Assembly (NCBI GenBank): GCA_018902795.1
Contig: JAHIQD010000003.1
Location: 124,001 to 188,000 of the forward strand
DNA: 64,000 nt
Reading direction: 5' to 3'
From: Bacteroidota bacterium
Lineage (GTDB): Bacteria > Bacteroidota > Bacteroidia > Flavobacteriales > Weeksellaceae
Position 1 is the stretch's first letter; each line of letters begins with the position of its first letter. The translations under genes were made by a program, and so were the position numbers. Below the pieces are notes generated by a model. The model saw nothing but the letters and a program-made list of their open reading frames with translations. It was not told the origin of the DNA and ran no database searches. Of this stretch, positions 41,305 through 49,763 are shown in pieces.

Positions 41305-43161
41305 TTATTTAAGTTCTAAAATTAAAGAAGATTTTCCTGAAACCGTCATTTTATTTTTCGAAGTCACCAAAAAATCTTTTCCGGAAATAACATCCTTTCC
41401 GGCAGAAACTCCATCTAATGATTCTGCAAAGCGGCTCAGATCGAAAGTCTGTTCTTTTTCATTATTGTTAATCACCACCATTACTTTCTCTTTTTCATTG
41501 TATCGGAAATAAACATATACCTTTTCTTTTGGCATATAATGTTTTGTTTTTCCAGTGTGGATGACGTCTTTTCCTTTTCTCCAGTTCAGTATTTTCTGGG
41601 TGAAGTCATAGAATTCTTTCTGTTCCGCGGTTTGGGTTTGAGGATTAAAGGCATTTTGTGGATCGCCTTTCCAGCCGCCCGGAAAATCTCTTCTGATGTC
41701 GGCGTCGCCTTTCGATTTTTCACCACGCATGCCGATTTCAGATCCGTAATAAATTTGAGGAATTCCGCGGACAGTTGAAATCAAAGTTAAAGCCATTTTA
41801 TAATAGCGCGAGTCGCCATTGAAGATTTCGTTAAACCTTTCCGTATCGTGATTTTCAAAAAATACCAGAATATTATTGATGTCCGGATAAAGGAAATCGT
41901 TTCCGAAGGAATTGTAAATTTTAATCATTCCTTTATCCCAGCTTTCCTCTTCTTTCAACGCTGACGGTAAATCTGTATAAAGGGTAAAATCCATCACCGA
42001 GGGAAGATTGGAGTTGTAACCGTCAATCTCACCGATTTTAGAATCTTTCTGCCAGTAAGAAACGTGCGCCGGATTATACATCCAGGCTTCGCCGACAATA
42101 TTGAATTTTGGATATTCATCGGTAATTGCTTTTGCCCATTTTGCCATCGCTACTTTGTCGTTGTACGGATAAGTGTCAACGCGTAAACCGCCGAGTTCAG
42201 CATATTCAATCCACCAGATGGCGTTTTGGGTAAGGTATTTTAAAACCAAAGGATTGCTCTGATTTAAGTCGGGCATCGTGGTATCGAACCAGCCGTTTAA
42301 TGCTTCTTTTTTGTCGATCTCAGCAACATTGGTGTCGAACTGTGAAGTTGTTCTGTAATTGGAACGTTTGAAACCGTACTTTCCTTCCCCATCCGCGAAC
42401 TGATGAATCCAGTCTTTGGTCGGTAAATCCTGAATAAGCCAGTGAGAAATTCCCCAGTGATTCGTCACATAATCCTGAATGAGCATCATGCCGCGTTTCT
42501 GTAGTTCGCGCGAAAGTTCCAGATATTCTTCGTTGGTTCCGTATCTGCCATCGATTTTGTATAAATCGGTCTGCGCATATCCGTGATAAGAAGTCTGTTT
42601 TTCGTTGTCTTCATTTGCCGGAGTTAACCAAAGTGCTGTTGCACCAAGGTTTTTCAGATAATCCAAATTATTGATGATCCCGCGCAGATCGCCGCCGTGT
42701 CTTCCGTTTGGAGCACTTCTGTTTGCTTTATCCGTAAGGTTTTTCTGCGAATCATTGGACGGATCTCCGTTGGCAAACCTGTCCGGCATGATTAAATACA
42801 TTACATCTTTCGAAGTGAATGAATTTCTTTCCGCAGAATTCGGTTTTCTGTTTTTAAGTTCGTAATTATAAGAATAAACGGTTTTATTTTTCTCCTTTAA
42901 ATTGATTTTGAAGGAAGAACTGTTAATTTCATTGGTATTCACCGTAATGAAAACGTAGTTCGGATTTTCGGTTTTCGTAAGATCTTTGACCTGAATTTTG
43001 TCCGATAATTCAACGGTATATTTTGAAATATCTTTTCCGTAAACCAAAATCTGGAGTTCAGGGTTTTTCATTCCCTTCCACCAGAAGGCGGGTTCTACCT
43101 TTTGAATCTGAGCAAAACCAAATGCGGAAACGAATAGAAAAAGTAATGATAGTTTCTTCAT
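41305..43161 (-). CDS. Periplasmic alpha-amylase-family GH13 enzyme (cyclomaltodextrinase/neopullulanase, SusA-like)
   Basis: Hydrolyses alpha-1,4 bonds of maltodextrins. From the ATG at 43161 there are 618 residues with a signal peptide (ends near FGFAQ). The frame runs 41 codons further upstream, but that part has no protein-like features and the signal peptide fixes the start. An N-terminal beta domain (about 20-115, VEPAFWWKGMKNPELQILVYG) precedes the barrel. Catalytic residues by motif are Asp329 (GLRVDTYPYND), Glu358 (IVGEAWMYNP) and Asp439 (FFENHDTERF). It corresponds to SusA of the classical starch system. A 186-base gap with a hairpin and a structured repeat separates it from the GH97 gene. 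Confidence 0.93.
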   Translation of the reverse strand: MKKLSLLFLFVSAFGFAQIQKVEPAFWWKGMKNPELQILVYGKDISKYTVELSDKIQVKDLTKTENPNYVFITVNTNEINSSSFKINLKEKNKTVYSYNYELKNRKPNSAERNSFTSKDVMYLIMPDRFANGDPSNDSQKNLTDKANRSAPNGRHGGDLRGIINNLDYLKNLGATALWLTPANEDNEKQTSYHGYAQTDLYKIDGRYGTNEEYLELSRELQKRGMMLIQDYVTNHWGISHWLIQDLPTKDWIHQFADGEGKYGFKRSNYRTTSQFDTNVAEIDKKEALNGWFDTTMPDLNQSNPLVLKYLTQNAIWWIEYAELGGLRVDTYPYNDKVAMAKWAKAITDEYPKFNIVGEAWMYNPAHVSYWQKDSKIGEIDGYNSNLPSVMDFTLYTDLPSALKEEESWDKGMIKIYNSFGNDFLYPDINNILVFFENHDTERFNEIFNGDSRYYKMALTLISTVRGIPQIYYGSEIGMRGEKSKGDADIRRDFPGGWKGDPQNAFNPQTQTAEQKEFYDFTQKILNWRKGKDVIHTGKTKHYMPKEKVYVYFRYNEKEKVMVVINNNEKEQTFDLSRFAESLDGVSAGKDVISGKDFLVTSKNKMTVSGKSSLILELK

Positions 43162-43180
43162 GTTTTTTAGATTTGAAAAT

Positions 43181-43211
43181 AACCTTGTCAACGTTTGATG
43201 TTGACAAGGTT
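43181..43211. repeat. Perfect 12-bp hairpin between GH97 and GH13 genes
   Basis: AACCTTGTCAAC (43181-43192), loop GTTTGAT, GTTGACAAGGTT (43200-43211). There is no good T-run on the minus strand, so it may be an RNA processing or stability element rather than a terminator. Confidence 0.6.
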
Positions 43212-43263
43212 TGATGATATTTGGATTGGGAGAAGCGAACTTCAAATTGCGCCGTGTCGTAAC

Positions 43264-43340
43264 TAGCCCCGATGGAAGCGGCATCCTTTTGTGCAGCGAA
43301 GCGGAACAAAAGATACAGCGGACAGCGGGAAATAGCTCCT
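43264..43340 (+). ncRNA. Structured intergenic repeat, possibly related to the Flavo-1 RNA motif
   Basis: TAGCCCCGATGGAAGCGGCATCCTTTTGT ... ACAAAAGATACAGCGGACAGCGGGAAATAGCTCCT in four segments: AGC and CCCCG at the left match CGGG and GCT at the right, and CCTTTTGT/ACAAAAGAT form a central hairpin around GCAGCGAAGCGGA. From memory this closely resembles an element found many times in flavobacterial genomes, perhaps the Flavo-1 candidate RNA. I could not search a database, so the family name is a guess. It lies on the strand opposite to the flanking genes, or acts as an inverted element in their mRNA. Confidence 0.5.
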
Positions 43341-43347
43341 GAAAAAA

Positions 43348-45504
43348 TTATTTAACCGCTTTCACAGAAATAGCATACCCACCGCTTCTTACCAGTTTCA
43401 TCGGAAGTTTTGAGGTGCTTGTAACGGTTTTCTTATAGATTTTATAAGACTGCGGATTGTTGATATAATCGGCATTATCGCCATCTGCATATACGGTTGC
43501 TTCATACTTTTTCCCTTTCGGAAGGAAAGAAAAATCTACGGTGTAATTTCTTGCATTTTCGTCGGTAATTCCGCCGATATACCATTCATCTTTACCTTTT
43601 GCTTTTCTTGCAGTGTGGATATAATCTCCCGGTTCTGCCGATAAAATCTTGGTATCATCCCAATCTAAAGCAACATCTTTGATAAACTGGAAAGCATCCA
43701 TGTGTCTTGCGTAATTTTCAGGTAAATCTGCTGCCATCTGAAGTGGAGAATACATGACTACATAAAGCGCCAGCTGTTTTGCTAATGTGGTTTTTACAAA
43801 TCTTTTATCACCCGGGAAATAATAATCCAGTTTGGTTTGGAAGATTCCCGGCGTGTAATCCATCGGGCCACCCATAAATCTGGTGAAAGGAAGAATAGTC
43901 TGATGATCTGGATTATTTCCTCCAAAAGCTTCGAATTCTGTTCCACGTGCAGCTTCTGCAGCGATCCAGTTTGGATAGGTTCTGCTCAAGCCGGTAGGAC
44001 GAACCGATTCGTGAGAATTAACCATGATTTTATAATCGTTCGCTTTTTCGGCAATTCTTAAGTAATGATTAATCATCCACTGTGAATAATGGTGCTCACC
44101 GCGGGGAATAATGTTTCCTACATAACCGGTTTTCACAGATTTGTAGTCGTATTTATTCATCAGTTTAAATGCTTCATCTGCCCATCTTTCGTAATTGGTG
44201 GCAGAACCGGAAGTTTCGTGATGCATCAGTAATTTCATATTTTTTGAATGAGCATAATCATTCAGCATTTTAATATCGAAATCCGGATAAGGCGTAATGA
44301 AATCAAAAACAAATTCTTTGCTGTGCCCGAACCAGTCTTCCCAGCCGGTATTCCAACCTTCAATCAACAAAGCATCGAAACCGTTTGCAGAAGCAAAATC
44401 GATATATTCTTTCACTTTGGTGTTGTTGGCGGCGTGCTTTCCGTTAGGAGTTAATTTTGTAAAATCTGTTTTACCGATATGTACATTGTTGGCTGTAGAA
44501 TAGGACCAGTTCGATTTACCGATAATCATTTCCCACCATACACCCATGTATTTTGTAGGTTTGATGTAAGAAGTGTCTTTATACTGCGTAGGTTCATTCA
44601 GATTAAAAATCATTTTGGAAGCCAAAACTTCTTCCGCTTTTGGAGAAACGATAATCGTTCGCCACGGAGATACTGCAGGAGTCTGAATATAACCTTTCGC
44701 GCCCTGAGCATCAGGAGTTAAATGCGTTTTAAATTTGAAATTTGCTGCATCAAGCTCTAAATTGGAAGCCGGATAATTAATCACAGCAGCCTCAGAAATA
44801 TTTACATACAACTGATCTTTTCCTTCTTTTTTAAGCATTAAAGGAGTTTGAACAGCGTTTTTAATTAAAGACTGCGACGCATTTCCATCGTAAGAAGTTG
44901 GCCATCTTGCCGGAACTTCTGAAAGATTGGAAGTTTGGGTCTGGTATTCCTGAGAATCATAATCGCCGGCAAGCCACCACGCTTTCATATCGGTAGGCAA
45001 ATCGATTTCGGAATCTTCTTCTTTGATAATGAAATAATTGAGGTTTTTCTGCTGCGGAAATTCATATCTGAAGCCCAATCCGTCATTGAATAAACGGAAT
45101 TTCAACACGATATGTCTTTCGTTTGCGTCCTGATTTAAAGTAACCGCAAGCTCGTTATAATGATTGATATAGGATTTTTTCTCCCCCATTATTGGGTCCC
45201 AACTTTCGTTTTTGGTATCGAATTTTTCATCAGTTTTGGTAAAACCGCTGTCCAAATTTTTTCCTTTCTGGTCTTTATTTTCAATTTCGGAAGCAAACTG
45301 AATGTCTCCGTCTCTCAAAAGTCTCAATCCTAATTTTGAATCTTCAACAACCGTTTTTCCCTGGTATTTAAGATTGTAATAAGGAACTCCGCTTTTCAAC
45401 TGAAAGTTCATTTCGAATTTTCCGTCGGGAGATTTTAAAGATTGTGCATTCAGCGCGAAACTTCCCATCAACAGGAAAAGCGCAGATATTTTTAAATTTT
45501 TCAT
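43348..45504 (-). CDS. Glycoside hydrolase family 97 (SusB-like alpha-glucosidase)
   Basis: Periplasmic enzyme releasing glucose from malto-oligosaccharides. The 718-residue protein has a signal peptide (ends near FALNAQ), an N-terminal beta-super-sandwich (about 25-290), a catalytic barrel (about 300-600) and a C-terminal beta domain. Conserved GH97 stretches are YMGVWWEMIIGK, ALLIEGWNTGWEDWFG, MLMHHETSGS (Glu at a metal/catalytic position), NSHESVRPTGLSRTYPN and AAEAARGTEFEAF. These contain the Glu residues that SusB uses for inverting catalysis and calcium binding. It lies between the SusE/F-like genes and GH13 and is preceded by a terminator (45586), so a separate promoter is likely. Confidence 0.93.
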   Translation of the reverse strand: MKNLKISALFLLMGSFALNAQSLKSPDGKFEMNFQLKSGVPYYNLKYQGKTVVEDSKLGLRLLRDGDIQFASEIENKDQKGKNLDSGFTKTDEKFDTKNESWDPIMGEKKSYINHYNELAVTLNQDANERHIVLKFRLFNDGLGFRYEFPQQKNLNYFIIKEEDSEIDLPTDMKAWWLAGDYDSQEYQTQTSNLSEVPARWPTSYDGNASQSLIKNAVQTPLMLKKEGKDQLYVNISEAAVINYPASNLELDAANFKFKTHLTPDAQGAKGYIQTPAVSPWRTIIVSPKAEEVLASKMIFNLNEPTQYKDTSYIKPTKYMGVWWEMIIGKSNWSYSTANNVHIGKTDFTKLTPNGKHAANNTKVKEYIDFASANGFDALLIEGWNTGWEDWFGHSKEFVFDFITPYPDFDIKMLNDYAHSKNMKLLMHHETSGSATNYERWADEAFKLMNKYDYKSVKTGYVGNIIPRGEHHYSQWMINHYLRIAEKANDYKIMVNSHESVRPTGLSRTYPNWIAAEAARGTEFEAFGGNNPDHQTILPFTRFMGGPMDYTPGIFQTKLDYYFPGDKRFVKTTLAKQLALYVVMYSPLQMAADLPENYARHMDAFQFIKDVALDWDDTKILSAEPGDYIHTARKAKGKDEWYIGGITDENARNYTVDFSFLPKGKKYEATVYADGDNADYINNPQSYKIYKKTVTSTSKLPMKLVRSGGYAISVKAVK

Positions 45505-45585
45505 AATGATTTTTTCGAATCAATAAATTTAGCGAAAAAGGGAGTAACAGCCAAGGATTTAAGTAATCTTTTAGCATAAATAAAA

Positions 45586-45622
45586 CAAAAAAAACTGCTG
45601 CTAAAAAGCAACAGTTTCTTGT
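45586..45622 (-). terminator. Terminator between the SusF-like gene and GH97
   Basis: On the minus strand AAACTGTTGC/GCAGCAGTTT (one G-T pair) followed by an eight-base T-run. It would uncouple the binding-protein genes from the enzyme genes. Confidence 0.75.
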
Positions 45623-45644
45623 ATTTAGAAATTCAGAATGACTA

Positions 45645-46997
45645 TTACAGTTTTGTTTTAGTCCAAACAAGATTTTCTTCGTCAAAAGTAATTTTGTAGT
45701 TACCGGCTTCCGTAATTGGAATATTAGCTCCGCCTGGTTCTAAAGTTCCGTTATTTCCGTCATCACCGAAGTTGGTATCCCAACCATTGTTCAGTCTGAA
45801 TTTGATATCGCCTACAGCAAGTGCTATGCTTGCAATTTCCCATTTTTGGGTAGTGCTATTCCAAACCATGTCGGTATCGTTATCCCAGCCCCCAGGAGTT
45901 GCACTGCCTATTACTCCCCAAGAATATGCTTCCAAAGAGAAAGTAAGTGCAGTAGTATTCACGGTTAATTTTTGATAACCTGTATTAGGAGCTACTAAGT
46001 TACCACCACCGTTATAAACAATACTGTTTCCTCCGGCCGAACCATAGCTGTTATCCCAGTTTCTGGCAGTAGTAATTTTAAACTCAGAATTTGGATCGGT
46101 AAAATTGATATATCCGATATAAACTCCGTTGCTTGTTGCAGAACGTAAAGCTTCAGCTGTTGTCGGATTCCATCCCTGATAACCACCCGGGGCATACAAG
46201 AATGATTCAAGCTGATAAGGAGTAACTTTCATTGTTATGATATCTGAAACTTTTACGATGTTTCCACCAGCAGAAGTCGTAGATGCAGTCACCTTAATAT
46301 CAATATTGCTTGCAACATTGGCTACTGCACCTGTTTTCAGTACAGTCTGATCCATTAAAAGGTTAGAAACATCAAGCATTTTAACATTCTGAACCGTTCC
46401 TAAAGGATAAAAAGTGGAAGAACCGGAAGCCGCAATTTCTACCAAATAATTTACGGTTACTCCATAAGTTGAATAATCACTCCATTTGATAGTAGTAGCG
46501 ATTCCGCTCTGGTTAGCTTGATCTAAAATTAAACTTGAGCCTGCAAGAGGATTAGTTATAATCGGTTTCGCAACCGGATAAGGTGTTACTCCGAGTGAAA
46601 TTACATTAGACACATTGGTACCCGACATCACTCTGATGTAAAGCATGGTTTGTGTATAAGGTGAATATCCGGCCTGCAAAAGAGCAGTATTAAGAGCTCC
46701 AATGCTAGTAGTATAGGAGTTAGCTGTCGCTGTTCCCAAAGCCAAAGGCGTTTTGAAATCCGGCGTAGTGGAAATCTGCACTGTGTAATTTCCAGTTGCT
46801 CCCGCAGGCGCATCCCAGGCTAATCTGAAACTGTTATTTTCCATCGATGGATAGAGCGTATTGCTGCTCAGCGTCGTACTGTAAAGATGAATGTTGGCTT
46901 CAGGAGAAGTCCAGTTTTTGTCAGCATCATCTCTACATGCGTTGATTAAAAGCAATGGTAAAATAAATACCATTAAAATTTTAAATATATTTTTCAT
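45645..46997 (-). CDS. SusE/SusF-family surface starch-binding lipoprotein (second)
   Basis: 450-residue lipoprotein (lipobox LLINAC, Cys21). The N-terminal SusE domain (about 30-135, NTLYPSMENNSFRLAWDAP...TVQISTTPDFKTPL) is followed by a second fibronectin-like domain (about 140-265). Two putative starch-binding modules lie at about 267-355 (LYAPGGYQGWNP...FKITTARNWDNSYG) and 360-450 (DMVWNSTTQKWEIAS...FRLNNGWDTNFGDDG). Aromatic residues in these repeats are the likely sugar contacts. It starts 10 bases after the SusE gene and would increase binding of maltodextrins at the cell surface. The name SusF is by position only. Confidence 0.85.
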   Translation of the reverse strand: MKNIFKILMVFILPLLLINACRDDADKNWTSPEANIHLYSTTLSSNTLYPSMENNSFRLAWDAPAGATGNYTVQISTTPDFKTPLALGTATANSYTTSIGALNTALLQAGYSPYTQTMLYIRVMSGTNVSNVISLGVTPYPVAKPIITNPLAGSSLILDQANQSGIATTIKWSDYSTYGVTVNYLVEIAASGSSTFYPLGTVQNVKMLDVSNLLMDQTVLKTGAVANVASNIDIKVTASTTSAGGNIVKVSDIITMKVTPYQLESFLYAPGGYQGWNPTTAEALRSATSNGVYIGYINFTDPNSEFKITTARNWDNSYGSAGGNSIVYNGGGNLVAPNTGYQKLTVNTTALTFSLEAYSWGVIGSATPGGWDNDTDMVWNSTTQKWEIASIALAVGDIKFRLNNGWDTNFGDDGNNGTLEPGGANIPITEAGNYKITFDEENLVWTKTKL

Positions 46998-47007
46998 GTT
47001 TATTTAC

Positions 47008-48138
47008 TTATTGTTTAACTAATGTGTAAGTTCCTGCTTTCAGGTTTACTGTAATTTTATAAGTACTTCCGCCACCATTAAATTTGATATTGGAATTATC
47101 TCCTTTTGGACCTAAAAACCCTGAGTTGCCATCATTGTTTTTCAAAATATTTCCCCACTCTAAAGCGGCAAAATCCTGCTGACCAAGAAACTTAAGTTCA
47201 GTAGCATCAGCCAGAACGGTTGTATATTCAAAAACACCTTCCGAAATTTTCGTCATTGGAATTGCAGCACCTGCATTCCAGCCGTTCACTGTTCCTACGA
47301 TATATAGGTTTGGATAATCATATCCTAACGGTGATTTTGTTGCTGTTAGAGATTGTACTGCTCCGTCCGCATTAATTTCCAGTAAATAAATTGCTGCAGG
47401 GTCTGTAAACTTCATGTTTTCATGATCTGCAAAAGCAATATTTGTTGATGTCTGTTTAAAGTACCTGTTTGCAGCATCTGTTCCAGGGTTGTCAATACTG
47501 TAATTGACAGGGCTCCACGCCTGCTGACCTAAAAATCTGAAATTATCAGGCTTCATATAGGTATAGATATAAGATTTGTTTTCTTTCTTATACAGCGGCT
47601 GCGCAACTCCGGAATTCCAGCCTACATAAGAAGCATCACCTACCAGATAGAAAGTAGGATATTCCAGTTCATAAGGAGTAACCATCACTGAAGTTACGTT
47701 AGAAACTGCAGTCATCTGGTTCACCCCTAACGATGAAATAACTCTGATGAACATTTTTCCTTCCACATCTTTGATGAGTCCGATGGTTTGAGCAGCAGCA
47801 TTTAACTGGCTTACGGTATAAGTAGCAGTTCTTACAGATTCTGATACGGTTCCTAAGGTATAAGGAGTTTTAAAATCTGCAGTTTTTGAAGCTTCGATTC
47901 TGTAACCCACTTCTACCGGCACGGTGTACCCAGCCTGGGTCCAAGTTACATTCAGAGCCGGATTGTCAGGATAGCTTTTGTCCAGAAAAATATGTTCTGC
48001 CGACAGGTTCATCACAATCGGCGCGGCGCTGTTTTCTACCTGAATTATTTCCCGGTTGTCGCACGAGGACAGACCAAAGAGAATCAGTAATGCAAAAAAT
48101 GCATTGATAATATTATGTTTCATTGTATTATTGTTCAT
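47008..48138 (-). CDS. SusE-family surface starch-binding lipoprotein (first)
   Basis: 376-residue lipoprotein (lipobox FGLSSC). An alternative start five codons later (48123, MKHNIINAF) gives a more standard signal. The SusE domain (about 35-155, IFLDKSYPDNPALNVTWTQAGYTVPVEVGYRIEAS) is followed by two tandem binding modules with the same outline: YLVGDASYVGWNSGVAQPLYK...FRFLGQQAW and LYIVGTVNGWNAGAAIPMTK...LKFLGQQDF. The shared FLGQQ phrase shows the two modules are duplicates. The gene lies 13 bases after susD. Confidence 0.88.
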   Translation of the reverse strand: MNNNTMKHNIINAFFALLILFGLSSCDNREIIQVENSAAPIVMNLSAEHIFLDKSYPDNPALNVTWTQAGYTVPVEVGYRIEASKTADFKTPYTLGTVSESVRTATYTVSQLNAAAQTIGLIKDVEGKMFIRVISSLGVNQMTAVSNVTSVMVTPYELEYPTFYLVGDASYVGWNSGVAQPLYKKENKSYIYTYMKPDNFRFLGQQAWSPVNYSIDNPGTDAANRYFKQTSTNIAFADHENMKFTDPAAIYLLEINADGAVQSLTATKSPLGYDYPNLYIVGTVNGWNAGAAIPMTKISEGVFEYTTVLADATELKFLGQQDFAALEWGNILKNNDGNSGFLGPKGDNSNIKFNGGGSTYKITVNLKAGTYTLVKQ

Positions 48139-48151
48139 TAATGATTGAAAA

Positions 48152-49753
48152 TTAATAACCCGTGTTCTGAATTAAATTAGGGTTGGCAATAATGTCTTTG
48201 GCAGGAATTGGATAAAGGTTTCTGTAATCTTCCACTGCCTGACCGTCTTTAACGCCACCTTTCCAAGGCCACAAATAGGAAGCCGTTGTAAATTTACCGT
48301 ATCTGATAAGGTCTGTTCTTCTGGTCATTTCCCAACCTAATTCTCTTCCTCTTTCATCAAGAATAAAATTTAAGTTAATTGAAGCAACCGGAAGTGCACC
48401 TGCTCTTGTTCTGATTGCATTTACATATCCAAGCGCTGTTGCAGCATCACCGCCACCGCCTCTTAAATTTGCTTCAGCATACATCAGATAAATATCTGCC
48501 AGACGGAACATCGCGATATCTGTATCTACAAAGTTTCCTGAACCTTTTGTTGGCCCGTCAGATCCTTCTTCACCTGTGCTTGTTAAATTTTTGTATTTCA
48601 CAAAAGCATAACCGTTGGAGAAGTTCCCTATGTCATCAATTTCCAAAGTCTGTTTTTCAGTATAAAAGTTTCCTCTGGTATCACTGGTACCTGCTCCACC
48701 AAATAGATTAACGTAAGCTTTGGTCGTTCTTAAACCGGACCATCCTCCGTTAATTCCAAACTGTTTGGCATCCATAGTTCCGCCTACTGCTGCATGTACC
48801 AAGTAAGTGGTACCGCCATAAGTTTGTGCTTTTAAGCCGTCAAATACAACTGGGAAAATAACTTCCGGATTGTTCTTGTCGTTATCAGCGCGGAATAAAT
48901 CAGTGTATTTGGACTTCAATCCGTAACCCGCTGCAATCACCTTGTTGCTGTAAGTAATACAGTCAGCATATCTTGCAGTACCGGTATAAACCTGCGCATT
49001 AAGATAAAGCCTTGCCAAAAGCGACCACGCAGCAGCTTTGTCAGCTCTTCCGTAGCTTGCACGAGGTGCTTTCAGGTCACCTTCAATTGCTTTTAATTCA
49101 GCTTCTACAAACTTGAACAGATCTGCTCTTGTAATTCTTGGAGGAGGCGTTGAAGAACCGATTGGCATGTTATCTTCCGTAGGGAAAGGGACATTTCCGA
49201 ATAAATCCATTGCGTGGTAATAAGCCAGCGCACGCAAATATCTTGCTTCAGCTCTCATTTGTTTAGCTTCTGCCAGGTTAGTACCTGTGATATTGTTAGC
49301 CGCCAATTTTTCGTCGGTTGTGTTTCTCAGAAAATCATTACAGAAAGCAATTTCTGTAAATATTCTGTAATAAAATGCTGCAACAAATTCACTTGAAGAA
49401 TCCCAGTTCATTTTATGGATAGACTGTAAGGTACCATCATTCCAGGCAATCACCGCTTCATCTGTAGAAAGAACCTGCAAAGTAAAAAGCTGTCTTGTGT
49501 ATTGGGAAAAGTTACCGTCGATACCTGTGATATCTACGTTTCCTCCGCCACCTTCGTTACCTCCGTGTGCAAAACCACCGTATAATTTAGCCAGAGCATT
49601 CGGGTAGTTGGCAAAGTTGCCGTATATTGTTTCAGCAGTAACATCTACAACCGGAGTCTGCTCCAGATCTTTCATACATGAAGTCGCCGAAAATAGCATT
49701 ACAACAGATGCTGCCGTAATTATTGTTTTTAATTTTGTACTATATGATTTCAT
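48152..49753 (-). CDS. SusD/RagB-family starch-binding outer-membrane lipoprotein
   Basis: Surface lipoprotein that acts as the lid on the SusC transporter. It has 533 residues with a lipobox (LFSATSC). TPR-like helices (about 35-330, with AEARYLRALAYYHAMDLFGNVPF and AKAAWSLLARLYLNAQVY-like ADKAAAWSLLARLYLNAQ) form the SusC contact. The C-terminal half has FRLADIYLMYAEANLRGG and the family end WPWKGGVKDGQ...NLYPIPAKDIIANPNLIQN. The gene follows susC after 10 bases. Maltodextrin as ligand is inferred from the neighbouring GH13, GH97 and SusE/F genes. Confidence 0.94.
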   Translation of the reverse strand: MKSYSTKLKTIITAASVVMLFSATSCMKDLEQTPVVDVTAETIYGNFANYPNALAKLYGGFAHGGNEGGGGNVDITGIDGNFSQYTRQLFTLQVLSTDEAVIAWNDGTLQSIHKMNWDSSSEFVAAFYYRIFTEIAFCNDFLRNTTDEKLAANNITGTNLAEAKQMRAEARYLRALAYYHAMDLFGNVPFPTEDNMPIGSSTPPPRITRADLFKFVEAELKAIEGDLKAPRASYGRADKAAAWSLLARLYLNAQVYTGTARYADCITYSNKVIAAGYGLKSKYTDLFRADNDKNNPEVIFPVVFDGLKAQTYGGTTYLVHAAVGGTMDAKQFGINGGWSGLRTTKAYVNLFGGAGTSDTRGNFYTEKQTLEIDDIGNFSNGYAFVKYKNLTSTGEEGSDGPTKGSGNFVDTDIAMFRLADIYLMYAEANLRGGGGDAATALGYVNAIRTRAGALPVASINLNFILDERGRELGWEMTRRTDLIRYGKFTTASYLWPWKGGVKDGQAVEDYRNLYPIPAKDIIANPNLIQNTGY

Positions 49754-49763
49754 TTTTTCTCAA

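Noticed and set aside
43162..43284. 41-codon N-terminal extension of the GH13 gene
   Set aside because: The signal peptide begins at the ATG at 43161; the extension runs through the perfect hairpin and is not protein-like.
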